Shown here: positions 47,389 through 56,451 of the stretch, in pieces
How positions within the stretch are numbered: position 1 is the stretch's first letter
How the letters are laid out: every line of letters starts with the position of its first letter
NCBI RefSeq assembly: GCF_004122035.1
Contig: NZ_SAXA01000007.1
Span: forward strand, 169,566 to 233,565
Reading direction: 5' to 3'
DNA: 64,000 nt
Source: Ancylomarina salipaludis
GTDB taxonomy: Bacteria; Bacteroidota; Bacteroidia; Bacteroidales; Marinifilaceae
Program-made: the position numbers and the translations under genes
The notes under the pieces: model-generated
Seen by the model: the letters and a program-made list of their open reading frames with translations, nothing else
Told to the model about the DNA's origin: nothing
The model's database searches: none

Positions 47389-47396
47389 TATATTTG
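47389..47396 (+). promoter_or_regulatory. -7 box of the second SusCD unit
   Basis: TATATTTG, perfect for TAnnTTTG, without a TTTG at the -33 position. It is identical in sequence and operator spacing to the -7 box of the GntR-type gene. The transcript would have an untranslated leader of about 375 bases. Confidence 0.6.
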
Positions 47397-47486
47397 TATC
47401 AAACAAATTAAAGATAGCTACTATTAACAAATTCAGTTTTGGTAATTATGATTAGACTAGCAAAATTTTACAAACAGCACAACAGA

Positions 47487-47516
47487 TCATACAAAGGTTT
47501 GTATGAATGCTGGATT
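47487..47516. repeat. Covarying hairpin repeat, copy 1
   Basis: A 7-bp stem TCATACA/TGTATGA with a 6-base loop, followed by the conserved tail ATGCTGGAT. It matches the copy at 53789-53818 at 25 of 30 bases; all five differences are transitions and one pair (A-T versus G-C in the stem) is compensatory. It lies in the untranslated leader of susC. The rest of 47266-47779 holds no gene. Confidence 0.6.
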
Positions 47517-47779
47517 TACTAGACCAGCAGCTCTCTTATCTCTATAATTCACCACACTAGAGATCTCTCACAACATCCTAAATCAGGATGAAAACACCTA
47601 TTAAGAAAACCGTACAAAATTGAGATCGATTGTTAATCACGATCGGCTCAACAGCAAAATATAATTGCAAAAAAAGGCAGAGAGAGCTACCAACAATCCC
47701 TGCCAAACATTAAACAGGCTAAGTTGTTTCCATCGCAAAAAAGAACGCAACTGCCATTAACTTTAACGAACCTAAATTT

Positions 47780-50700
47780 ATGAAAAAAAATGCAAACTCT
47801 TTTGCGCCCTTCCACTATGCGCAAAAACGCGGTGTTTCATGGCTCATGAAACTATGCATCGTGGCAATTCTGTTTTCACCTATTCTGGTGAAAGCCTCAC
47901 AAACGACTGGTTTCAACAATGTTGAACAAAAACAAAACACCGTAACGGGTATCGTTACTTCTGCTGATGATGGTCTTTCAATCCCGGGTGTATCTGTTGT
48001 AATTAAAGGGACAGCAATAGGAACAAGTACCGATTTCGATGGCAAATTTTCTATTCTGGCTGAAGAAGGACAAACACTTGTCTTCTCTTTCGTAGGCATG
48101 ACCACTCAGGAAGTGATTGTTAAAGGCAACAACTTAAATGTGGCTCTGAAGTCTGAAAATCTAGGCCTTGAAGAAGTGGTCGTTGTGGGTTATGGAACTC
48201 AGAAAAAGAGTGACCTTACAGGAGCGGTATCTTCAGTCAAAGGTGAAGATTTAAAGAAAACCCCATCATCAAACCCCGTAAACTCTTTACAAGGTAAGGT
48301 TGCAGGTGTTACCATTACTAAATTCGGTGGAGCACCAGGTTCAGGATCAAGTATTACAATTCGTGGTATTGGTACTGTTGGGAACAACGAACCTCTATAC
48401 ATTATCGATGGACTTCCGGGTTCAATGTCTCTACTAAATCCTGATGATATTGAATCATTTGAAATTCTGAAAGATGGTGCTGCTGCTGCTATTTATGGTT
48501 CTCGTGCTGCAAACGGTGTGGTTTTAATCACAACAAAAAAAGGCAAGAAGGGCAAAATCAATGTTGACTTTAATATGCATATCGGACAAACTAAAGCTAT
48601 AGACCAGTTGGACCTGTTAGATTCTGAAGGCTATGTTAAGGTACACAAAATGATGTATGACAATTACAACATGTATGCAGCTGATGCGGACAAAAAAGCG
48701 TTACCTGATTATGTGACAGCTCCAATCACCGCAAACACAAACTGGCAGGATGAAGTTTCACGCACAGCTCTTCAACAAAATTACAATTTAAGCATTAACG
48801 GGGGTAACGATTTAGGATACTATGGCATTTCAGGCAGTTGGAACGATGAACAAGGGACTTTAATTGGTAGTGATTATCTAAAAAAAACACTTCGTGCTAA
48901 ATTAGGTATGACCAAAGGTCGCTTAAGTGTAGATGCTAATATTTCGTATGCAGAAACTAACTCTGAAGGACAGAAATTTTCTTTATCTGATACGTATAAA
49001 CTAACACCTTTAATCGATCCTTTTGACGAAAATGGAGATGTGCAATTAACGTCTGGTGATATGCCAGCCAACGCAAATCCATATGCAAATCATCAAAATA
49101 TGAAAGGTGAAGCTGACCTTCAATATTTTTCAGCGAATATTACAGGGTGTTTAAAATTCACCGATTGGTTATCATACCAAGTTAACTTGGGTTTAATCAA
49201 CAGTAATGATAACAAATGGAGTTATCATACAAAATTCGACCGCTCTCCTAAGGATGGTGAAGATTGGATCTATTACGGTGAAGAACGCAACAACTACCGT
49301 TCTCAAATTATGGAACACCTACTTAACTTCCAAAAAGAATTTGGTAAGCATTCTGTATCTTCAGTAATTGGTTACACAGCTTCTAAGAAAACCAACAATT
49401 GGATTGGGGCCAATGTCACTGGTAAAAATACTGTTTATTCTGCCGAAGGTGATGAAGTTAAGACCAAAGATGAAATGGCTGGATTCTTAGATCCAAGCTG
49501 GATGACTTTAAATGCAGGCAAAGGTGGTACCTATGCAGCCTACGGAAGCCGAAATGAGTATACCCGTACTTCAATACTAGGTCGAATAAACTATTCTTTC
49601 GATAGCAAATACCTATTACAAGTAACTGCTCGACGTGATGGATCATCAAAATTTGGTTCTGATTCACGTTATGGGACTTTCCCTTCAGTCGCACTTGGAT
49701 GGCGAATTACTGAAGAAGATTTCATGTCTGACTATGACTTTATCGACAATTTAAAGCTAAGAGCCAGTTGGGGTAAATTAGGTAATGAGGTGACTCTTGG
49801 TTTCTACGATCATCAAGCTCTTATCAGCACGGGTAACGATTATGAACTGGGTGCTGTACGTGGTTCCGGAGCAAATCCCTGGACAGGTTCAATTGCTACC
49901 GGACTCGAAAATAGAGAATTACAATGGGAAACAACCATTTCAAAAAACCTTGGTTTGGATTTCACTTTATTGGGGAATCAATTCAATGGTACCATTAACT
50001 ACTATAGTACAACCACTGAAGACATGTTGATTTACCGTCAACTACCAGGTTCGGCAGGTCTTGACAGCCCGGTATTAAATGTAGGTGAAATTAGCAATAA
50101 AGGTCTTGAATTCGAGTTAGGTTATTACAAACAAGAGGGCGATTTCAAATACAGTATCAATACAACTTTTACGACAACAAAGAATGAGGTAGTTGGGCTT
50201 GCTAGTCCCGATCAAGCTCTGTTTGGTGAAGGTTTGAAGTACGGTGATTCTCATTTCCCAACTCAAACCAAAGTCGGTTACGAGATTGGCGCTTTCTTCT
50301 TATATCAAACAGACGGCATATTTCAATCAATGGATGAAGTAAATGCACATAAAAATACAGAAGGAGACTTACTCCAATCCAGTGCTAAACCTGGTGACAT
50401 CAGATTTAAAGATACCAATGGAGATGGTGAATTGAATGAAAAAGATAAGGTGTATTCCGGTTCTGGTATTCCTGATTTTACTTATTCTATCAACTTTAAT
50501 GCATCATACAAAGGTTTCGATTTCTCAATGATGTTTTATGGTGTTCAGGGAAACGAACTATATAATGGAAATCGCTATTACTTAGAAAACATGTCAGCCG
50601 GACAAAATTTCCTGGCGTCTTCGCTTAATGCATGGACAGAAACTAATAGAAATACAAACATCCCAAGGGCCGTACTGGGTGACGCAAACACAAACACTCG

Positions 50701-50965
50701 CGAGTCAGATCGCTACCTTGAAGATGGCTCATTTCTTCGATTGAAGAATATTGAACTGGGTTACACCCTTCCAAAATCGATGATTAATCGTTTAGGTGTA
50801 AACAAATGTCGAATTTACTTTAACGCTCAGAATGTTTTCACAATTACAGATTATTCAGGTATCGATCCCGAAGTTGGACGTAGCAATGTTCTGAATACAG
50901 GTATTGATAGAAGCCTCTACCCTATCAATAAATCGTTCTTTGCAGGAATACAATTATCATTCTAA
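47780..50965 (+). CDS. SusC/RagA TonB-dependent outer membrane transporter (second)
   Basis: 1061 residues. Signal region MKLCIVAILFSPILVKAS; CarboxypepD_reg-like domain (TVTGIVTSADDGLSIPGVSVVIKGTAIGTSTDFDGKF); LEEVVVVGYGTQKKSDLTGAVSSV TonB-box and plug; barrel ending NKSFFAGIQLSF. It pairs with the SusD gene 16 bp downstream. It has its own long leader with a gal-type operator and no hybrid regulator nearby. The downstream peptidases suggest it may import peptides or glycopeptides rather than plain glycans; this is inference. Confidence 0.94.
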   Translation: MKKNANSFAPFHYAQKRGVSWLMKLCIVAILFSPILVKASQTTGFNNVEQKQNTVTGIVTSADDGLSIPGVSVVIKGTAIGTSTDFDGKFSILAEEGQTLVFSFVGMTTQEVIVKGNNLNVALKSENLGLEEVVVVGYGTQKKSDLTGAVSSVKGEDLKKTPSSNPVNSLQGKVAGVTITKFGGAPGSGSSITIRGIGTVGNNEPLYIIDGLPGSMSLLNPDDIESFEILKDGAAAAIYGSRAANGVVLITTKKGKKGKINVDFNMHIGQTKAIDQLDLLDSEGYVKVHKMMYDNYNMYAADADKKALPDYVTAPITANTNWQDEVSRTALQQNYNLSINGGNDLGYYGISGSWNDEQGTLIGSDYLKKTLRAKLGMTKGRLSVDANISYAETNSEGQKFSLSDTYKLTPLIDPFDENGDVQLTSGDMPANANPYANHQNMKGEADLQYFSANITGCLKFTDWLSYQVNLGLINSNDNKWSYHTKFDRSPKDGEDWIYYGEERNNYRSQIMEHLLNFQKEFGKHSVSSVIGYTASKKTNNWIGANVTGKNTVYSAEGDEVKTKDEMAGFLDPSWMTLNAGKGGTYAAYGSRNEYTRTSILGRINYSFDSKYLLQVTARRDGSSKFGSDSRYGTFPSVALGWRITEEDFMSDYDFIDNLKLRASWGKLGNEVTLGFYDHQALISTGNDYELGAVRGSGANPWTGSIATGLENRELQWETTISKNLGLDFTLLGNQFNGTINYYSTTTEDMLIYRQLPGSAGLDSPVLNVGEISNKGLEFELGYYKQEGDFKYSINTTFTTTKNEVVGLASPDQALFGEGLKYGDSHFPTQTKVGYEIGAFFLYQTDGIFQSMDEVNAHKNTEGDLLQSSAKPGDIRFKDTNGDGELNEKDKVYSGSGIPDFTYSINFNASYKGFDFSMMFYGVQGNELYNGNRYYLENMSAGQNFLASSLNAWTETNRNTNIPRAVLGDANTNTRESDRYLEDGSFLRLKNIELGYTLPKSMINRLGVNKCRIYFNAQNVFTITDYSGIDPEVGRSNVLNTGIDRSLYPINKSFFAGIQLSF

Positions 50966-50981
50966 TAAATACTAAAAAAAA

Positions 50982-52514
50982 ATGAACAGATATATATATT
51001 TATTCTTCATCTGCATTGGCTTGTCTTTCAGTGCATGTGATGAAGATTATTTAGACGTGAAATCTCCCGATCAGTTAACTGGAGAAAGTTTTTGGAGAAA
51101 CGAAAGTGACGCCGAAGCAGGACTAGCTGCTGCCTATTCTCAGCTTGAGTGTGCCACCAGCTATTGGGGCTTTGCCGAAATTAAATTTACAGTCGAATTA
51201 TTTCCCTCTGATTTAATCAAACTGGGTAATGATGCTTTAAATTATGAAGATTGGTTCTCAATTTTCAATTTTAACACGACTGCTGGTAATACACAAACAA
51301 CACAATATTGGAATATCCACTACAAAGGCATTAATTATGCCAATCAGGTCATCGAAAAGGTTGGTGAAATGACTGAGGAGCAAATTAATACCAGTGCTAA
51401 GGACAGAATCCTTGCAGAGGCTCATTTCCTTAGAGGCTATTATCATCTTAAGTTACTATTAAACTGGGAAAAAATTATTCTGCGTGATGCCTATCCTAAA
51501 GGATTGTCCGGAATTGATAAGGGTGTAAGCGAAAGAACCGAATGCTGGGATTTTATTATAAAAGATTTTGAAACCGCAGCAATCCACCTACCTGAAAATA
51601 ACTCTATTGAAAATATGGGGCGTGCAACAAAATGGACAGCTTTAGCTTTCTTAGGTAAAGCAAACCTATTCTGTGCCAGTGAAACCAATTCAGATCCTGC
51701 TAAATATTACAAAGCTGCAAAAACTGCATTTGAACCAATTGTTGCAAAAAAAGGAGATAATTTAGAAACATCTTTTATCTCTATGTTTGATGGGACAAAC
51801 CAAAACTCTGACGAGGCATTATTCGAACTGCAATTATCGACTAATACGGATAATGGTTCTTGGTTTAAATTCCCATATCACCGTTGGTTAAAACCCGCTG
51901 GTTTAGGTGGATGGGATGAGATTGCCGGTAGTGATTTCCTTCTTCAGGAATTTAAAAAAGAAGGTAAAACGGCTATAGACGGTCGATTTGACCATCGTCT
52001 GTACGAGACTCTATTCTTCGATGATGAATATTTCAATGATGCAGCCAATCCACGAGTATACAGTTATACTTACAAAGAATGGTGGGACTACAACGGTATT
52101 CCTTATGACAAGACTGGTTTCAGAAAATACCTTCCAAAAAGCGAAGATGAATTCTATTCAACCGCAATTGGAAATAATATTCCATTGCTTCGTTATGCAG
52201 ACGTTTTACTAATGTATGCTGAAACCCTTAACGAGTTAGATGAAACATCAGCTGCAATTCCTCATATCAACGTCGTAAGAGCACGCGCAGGAATGCCTGC
52301 GATGACCGGATCATCAAAATCAGATGTGACTAAACAGATTGAACATGAAAGGATTTGCGAATTGGCTATGGAAGGATCACGATTCCACGACTTAAGACGT
52401 TGGGGCAAACTTAACGCAACAATGGCTGATCACGGAAGAACAGGAGTTAGCGATGCAACACATTTTTTCCCTATTCCTGAAAGTGAGATTAACTCTAATA
52501 ATGCTATCGAATAA
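50982..52514 (+). CDS. SusD/RagB family lipoprotein (second)
   Basis: 510 residues with lipobox SFSAC (Cys19). SusD N-terminus CDEDYLDVKSPDQLTGESFWRNESDAEAGLAAAYSQLE, a helical core with EAHFLRGYYHLKLLLNWEKI, and the C-terminal RYADVLLMYAETLNELDE, EHERICELAMEGSRFHDLRRWGKL, HFFPIPESEI. It forms the surface lid of the preceding SusC. A strong terminator follows, so SusCD is its own transcription unit. Confidence 0.93.
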   Translation: MNRYIYLFFICIGLSFSACDEDYLDVKSPDQLTGESFWRNESDAEAGLAAAYSQLECATSYWGFAEIKFTVELFPSDLIKLGNDALNYEDWFSIFNFNTTAGNTQTTQYWNIHYKGINYANQVIEKVGEMTEEQINTSAKDRILAEAHFLRGYYHLKLLLNWEKIILRDAYPKGLSGIDKGVSERTECWDFIIKDFETAAIHLPENNSIENMGRATKWTALAFLGKANLFCASETNSDPAKYYKAAKTAFEPIVAKKGDNLETSFISMFDGTNQNSDEALFELQLSTNTDNGSWFKFPYHRWLKPAGLGGWDEIAGSDFLLQEFKKEGKTAIDGRFDHRLYETLFFDDEYFNDAANPRVYSYTYKEWWDYNGIPYDKTGFRKYLPKSEDEFYSTAIGNNIPLLRYADVLLMYAETLNELDETSAAIPHINVVRARAGMPAMTGSSKSDVTKQIEHERICELAMEGSRFHDLRRWGKLNATMADHGRTGVSDATHFFPIPESEINSNNAIE

Positions 52515-52545
52515 ACACTTTTTTTCATAAGTAAGTAGTTGGCTT

Positions 52546-52584
52546 ATTGAGCGGAGTTTTAATTAACTTCGCTCAATATTTTTC
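52546..52584 (+). terminator. Terminator after the second SusCD pair
   Basis: ATTGAGCGGAGTT and AACTTCGCTCAAT form a 13-bp stem with one wobble pair and a 6-base loop, followed by ATTTTTC. Confidence 0.8.
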
Positions 52585-52665
52585 AATACAACATAAATCT
52601 TTGCAGTGTATTTTGTTTATTTTGCGAAACAATTCAATTATTAATTGATAATATCTGATTCAATT

Positions 52666-52953
52666 ATGCTACTCGACATCATCATCGTCCTATCTATTAT
52701 GATATTAGGAATAGGAATTGGCCTATTTATTGGTAACCGCCCCAAAATCATAAAAGTTGTTGGCGTTTTAACTTCATTCGCCATCTTTCTTTTACTATTT
52801 CTGCTGGGAATAGGTGTAGGTACAAATGATAAAATCATCAAGAACCTTCACTCTATAGGTTTACAGGCTCTCGTCCTGACGCTAGGAGCCATACTCGGTT
52901 CGTTGATTTGTGCCTGGGCAACCTATAAATTCTTTTTCAAAACCGGGAAATAA
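52666..52953 (+). CDS. LysO family transporter, N-terminal part
   Basis: 95 residues from the ATG at 52666 (a frame with TTG opens at 52645 but adds unlikely residues). Three hydrophobic helices with the paired motifs GIGIGLFIGNRPKIIKVVG and LFLLGIGVGTNDKIIKNL, which match the first part of LysO (DUF340, E. coli YbjE). LysO exports lysine and toxic lysine analogues. The C-terminal part is a separate gene 61 bp downstream in another frame. Confidence 0.75.
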   Translation: MLLDIIIVLSIMILGIGIGLFIGNRPKIIKVVGVLTSFAIFLLLFLLGIGVGTNDKIIKNLHSIGLQALVLTLGAILGSLICAWATYKFFFKTGK

Positions 52954-53014
52954 TCCCATTATCCAACATCTGAATTTCAACTCAAAATCTGAAATCAACA
53001 AGCGTCAATTAATT

Positions 53015-53620
53015 ATGAAAGGCAGTTTAATTATTCTTAGTTTTTTTGTTTTGGGCTTAATCCTTGGCTTAACCCGCTTTTTACCCACTACTCTCTTGGA
53101 AGGAAACTTCAGCATATACGCCCTATACCTTCTTATGTTTTTAGTTGGCATTGGTATCGGTACCGATCGTGATTCATGGAAAGTGATTAAGCAAGTCAAC
53201 ATTAAAATCATACTTGTTCCCCTTTCGGTGATTGTGGGTTCATTAATTGGTGTGTCAGCCGTATCTGTCTTTTTATCCAACATCAATTTTGGCGAGGCTA
53301 TGGCTGTGGGTGCCGGTTTTGGCTATTACAGTCTTTCATCAGTTATGATAACAGAATTTCATGGTGAAACCTTAGGCGTTATTGCTTTATTATCAAATAT
53401 CATTAGAGAAATCCTTACACTACTGGCCACACCTCTTTTTGTAAGATATTTTGGAAAGCTTGCCGGGATTGCATCAGGCGGAGCAACAGCGATGGATACC
53501 ACCATGCCCATCATTGTGCAATACTCAGGTAAAGAATATGCCATCATTGCAGTTTTTAGTGGGATTGTGCTAACAATATTAGTCCCTGTTATTGTACCAC
53601 TAATTCTCCAATTTTTATAA
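53015..53620 (+). CDS. lysO: LysO family lysine exporter, C-terminal part
   Basis: 201 residues from ATG 53015; a longer frame reaches back to 52910 across the preceding gene's end and is not used. About six helices; LMFLVGIGIGTDRDSWKVIKQ repeats the motif of the N-terminal part, and GFGYYSLSSVMITEFHGETLGVIALLSNIIREILTLLATPLFVRYFGKLAGIASGGATAMDTTMPII is the conserved LysO core with its Arg/Glu pair. Together the two products make one transporter. Lysine export helps cells that take up lysine-rich peptides, which suits the peptidases downstream. Confidence 0.88.
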   Translation: MKGSLIILSFFVLGLILGLTRFLPTTLLEGNFSIYALYLLMFLVGIGIGTDRDSWKVIKQVNIKIILVPLSVIVGSLIGVSAVSVFLSNINFGEAMAVGAGFGYYSLSSVMITEFHGETLGVIALLSNIIREILTLLATPLFVRYFGKLAGIASGGATAMDTTMPIIVQYSGKEYAIIAVFSGIVLTILVPVIVPLILQFL

Positions 53621-53788
53621 AAACACAACGACTAAACTCTGAGAACGAATCAGCTTACACATTAAGCAGTTTAAACTCATTTTAAAGCACATAAAAGCTA
53701 AAAACAATTTATTTTTTATAAATTTACTCCACCATTAACATCCAGTTGAATGATTTGCTTTAACGAATTCATACTTCTCTATAATTGT

Positions 53789-53818
53789 TCGTACAAGGGT
53801 CTGTACGAATGCTGGATC
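53789..53818. repeat. Covarying hairpin repeat, copy 2
   Basis: Stem TCGTACA/TGTACGA with loop AGGGTC, then AATGCTGGATC. See copy 1 at 47487-47516. It lies 178 bp before the aminopeptidase gene. The remaining part of the 375-bp gap 53621-53995 has no gene or clear terminator. Confidence 0.6.
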
Positions 53819-53995
53819 TGTTAACTTCTTCCCCCACTCTATTATCCCATTTTGTTCATTAAAATTCAATAGATTATACTCTTTACATGGGACTATTGTA
53901 TTCTGTAAATTGGACAAAACAAACACTTACAAGCTAAAACCAGCTCATTGTAAGCAACTATAAAACAAAGCTAAACAAACCCAAAATCCACTAAT

Positions 53996-55375
53996 ATGTT
54001 TTCAAAAGAAACTTATATCAACAGACGCAATAAACTTAAATCTGATGTTCAACCCGGCATTCTTCTATTTTTAGGGAATGATGAATCAGGCATGAATTAT
54101 GCCGACAACACCTACCATTTCCGTCAGGATAGTACCTTTCTCTATTTCTTTGGTTCTGACTATGCAGGCTTAAATGCCATTATAGATATTGATGAGAATA
54201 GAGAAATCATTTTCGGGGACGAATTAACAATAGACCATATTGTATGGATGGGAACTCAACCTACCATAAAAGAAAAATCAGAGCATGTTGGAATTCATGA
54301 AACAGCACCTGCTGCTCAACTTAAAGATTATCTGCAAGCAGCAATGGCAAAGGGAAGAAAGATACATTATTTACCGCCATACCGTCCGGAACATCAGGTT
54401 AAATTATTTGAACTTTTAAATATTGTGCCATCTCAAGCCAATGCGGGTCAATCTATCGACTTTGTAAAAGCTGTGGTAAACCAGAGAAATTACAAGAGTC
54501 AGGAAGAAATTGTGTTAATTGAAGATGCCGTAAACATTACTGCTGATATGCATTTGGCGGCTATGAAAATGGCTCGTGCAGGCATGAAGGAATCTGAGAT
54601 CGCAGCAGCCGTTCAACAAGTGGCAATTGCTGCCGGTGGACAACTGTCCTTTCCGGTTATTGCAACCATCAACGGACAAACACTGCACAACCATTATCAT
54701 GGCAACACCCTAAAAAGTGGCGATATGTTACTTCTCGACTGTGGAGCAGAAAACAGCATGCATTATGCTGGTGATATGTCGAGTACCTTCCCGGTTGACA
54801 AAACATTCACAACTCGCCAAAAAGAAATTTACCAAATCGCTCTTAATGCCCACGAGGCAGCGATTGAAATGCTTGCTCCGGGTGTAAAATTTAAGGATAT
54901 TCATTTAAAAGCCGGACGAACCATCGCCGAAGGTATGAAGGAACTGGGCTTTATGAAAGGGAATCTGGACGAAGCCGTTCAACAAGGTGCTCATGCACTT
55001 TTCTTCCAGTGCGGACTCGGTCATATGATGGGTATGGATGTGCATGATATGGAAAACCTGGGTGAAGTTTATGTTGGCTACAACGGCGAGCCTAAAAGCA
55101 CACAATTTGGACTAAAGTCACTGCGTTTAGGTCGTGAATTGGAAGAAAATTTCGTGCTGACTATTGAGCCCGGCATCTACTTTATTCCTGAGCTAATTGA
55201 TATGTGGAAAGCCGAGAATCGCTTCGCTGAATTTATCAACTACGACAAAGTAGAACAATACAAAGATTTTGGTGGTTGCCGCAACGAAGAAGACTTCCTG
55301 ATTACCAAGGATGGCGCTCGTCTTCTGGGGAAACCTATTCCTAAAACTATAGCTGATGTCGAAGCTATGAGATAA
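53996..55375 (+). CDS. Xaa-Pro aminopeptidase (M24B, aminopeptidase P family)
   Basis: 459 residues. It removes an N-terminal residue that precedes proline. An N-terminal AMP_N domain (about 5-135) precedes the creatinase-fold catalytic domain. The five metal ligands are present: Asp248 (LLLDCG), Asp260 (YAGDMS), His343 (GLGHMMGMDVHD), Glu391 (TIEPGIYF) and Glu431 (CRNEEDF). No signal peptide, so cytoplasmic. It is followed by proline/hydroxyproline enzymes and further peptidases. Confidence 0.93.
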   Translation: MFSKETYINRRNKLKSDVQPGILLFLGNDESGMNYADNTYHFRQDSTFLYFFGSDYAGLNAIIDIDENREIIFGDELTIDHIVWMGTQPTIKEKSEHVGIHETAPAAQLKDYLQAAMAKGRKIHYLPPYRPEHQVKLFELLNIVPSQANAGQSIDFVKAVVNQRNYKSQEEIVLIEDAVNITADMHLAAMKMARAGMKESEIAAAVQQVAIAAGGQLSFPVIATINGQTLHNHYHGNTLKSGDMLLLDCGAENSMHYAGDMSSTFPVDKTFTTRQKEIYQIALNAHEAAIEMLAPGVKFKDIHLKAGRTIAEGMKELGFMKGNLDEAVQQGAHALFFQCGLGHMMGMDVHDMENLGEVYVGYNGEPKSTQFGLKSLRLGRELEENFVLTIEPGIYFIPELIDMWKAENRFAEFINYDKVEQYKDFGGCRNEEDFLITKDGARLLGKPIPKTIADVEAMR

Positions 55376-55435
55376 GTGTTATGGGTTGTCAGTTTTCAAT
55401 TGAAACAGACGAAAACTGACAACTCTATTTTTTCC

Positions 55436-56410
55436 ATGATTTTAGAATTCATGCTCATACTAAACCAAAGAGAAATATGGTCAGCGCTTTCGTTTGAGGA
55501 AGCACTAAGCGCCATGGAAGAAGCTTTTCTGCTTTTTGAGGCAGGAGACTTTCACATGCCCGATCGCATGCATGCGCACCACGGAGACAATACCCTGCTT
55601 CTGATGCCTTGCTTCACCAATCAATATTTTGGAACAAAACTCGTTAGTGTAAACCCGGAAAATCCAAAAAGAAATCTACCTGCCATTTACGGCAGTATGA
55701 TTTTAAACGATACGACAAGTGGTGAAGCCTTATCACTAATGAATGGTGCGGCTCTAACCGCTTTCCGTACCGGAGCTGTTGGAGGTATTGGTATAAAATA
55801 CACCACGCCTGTAAATGCAAATTCAGTCGGCATTATTGGCACTGGCGTGCAAGGCTTTACTCAAGCTCTATTTGCCTGTAAAGTCCGTCCTATCAAAGAA
55901 CTTTACGTCTTCGATACGCAGCAAAAAAAAGCAAATGAATTTATTGCCAAGCTTAAGATGGAATTACCCCATCTAAAACTACAAAGCTGTAGCAGCAATA
56001 TAGAATTGGTAAACAAGAGTCAAATTATCATTACAACAACCACCTCGAAAAAAGCAGTTGTTCCTGATGATGCAGAACTGATAAAGGGGAAGCATTTTAT
56101 TGGCATTGGATCCTACAAACCCGATATGCATGAATTTCCTGCACAACTTTACCCGCTTCTGGATAAATTATATGTGGACACACCCTTTGCCAAAGAAGAA
56201 ACCGGCGATGTAGCAACTGCTCTTAAAAATGGACTCATTTCAGATTCACAAGTGACTCCAATTAGTAAACTTATTGCATCAAAAAAAACAATAGCTGAAA
56301 CGACCAGCCTATTTAAATCTGTTGGCATGGCTTTATTCGACCTTGTTATGGCTCAAAAAATATACGCGCGTGCAATGGAATCAAAAATCGGTTCCGAAAT
56401 AGAAATCTAG
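55436..56410 (+). CDS. Ornithine cyclodeaminase/mu-crystallin family, probable pyrroline-2-carboxylate reductase
   Basis: 324 residues from ATG 55436 (a frame opening with GTG at 55376 overlaps the preceding stop region and is not used; ATG 55451 is a second option). Rossmann motif VGIIGTGVQGFTQALFA and GAALTAFRTGAVGGIGIKY are typical. Members of this family next to a trans-3-hydroxyproline dehydratase reduce delta1-pyrroline-2-carboxylate to L-proline with NAD(P)H. The adjacent gene 41 bp downstream is such a dehydratase, so that role is more likely than ornithine cyclodeaminase. Confidence 0.85.
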   Translation: MILEFMLILNQREIWSALSFEEALSAMEEAFLLFEAGDFHMPDRMHAHHGDNTLLLMPCFTNQYFGTKLVSVNPENPKRNLPAIYGSMILNDTTSGEALSLMNGAALTAFRTGAVGGIGIKYTTPVNANSVGIIGTGVQGFTQALFACKVRPIKELYVFDTQQKKANEFIAKLKMELPHLKLQSCSSNIELVNKSQIIITTTTSKKAVVPDDAELIKGKHFIGIGSYKPDMHEFPAQLYPLLDKLYVDTPFAKEETGDVATALKNGLISDSQVTPISKLIASKKTIAETTSLFKSVGMALFDLVMAQKIYARAMESKIGSEIEI

Positions 56411-56451
56411 ATGTTATCAGCTTTTCTCACTTTAACCTTTATCCTTAAACA

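Noticed and set aside
53735..53926. 63-codon minus-strand frame before the aminopeptidase gene
   Set aside because: Part of its sequence is just the hairpin repeat read in reverse, so it is not a gene.
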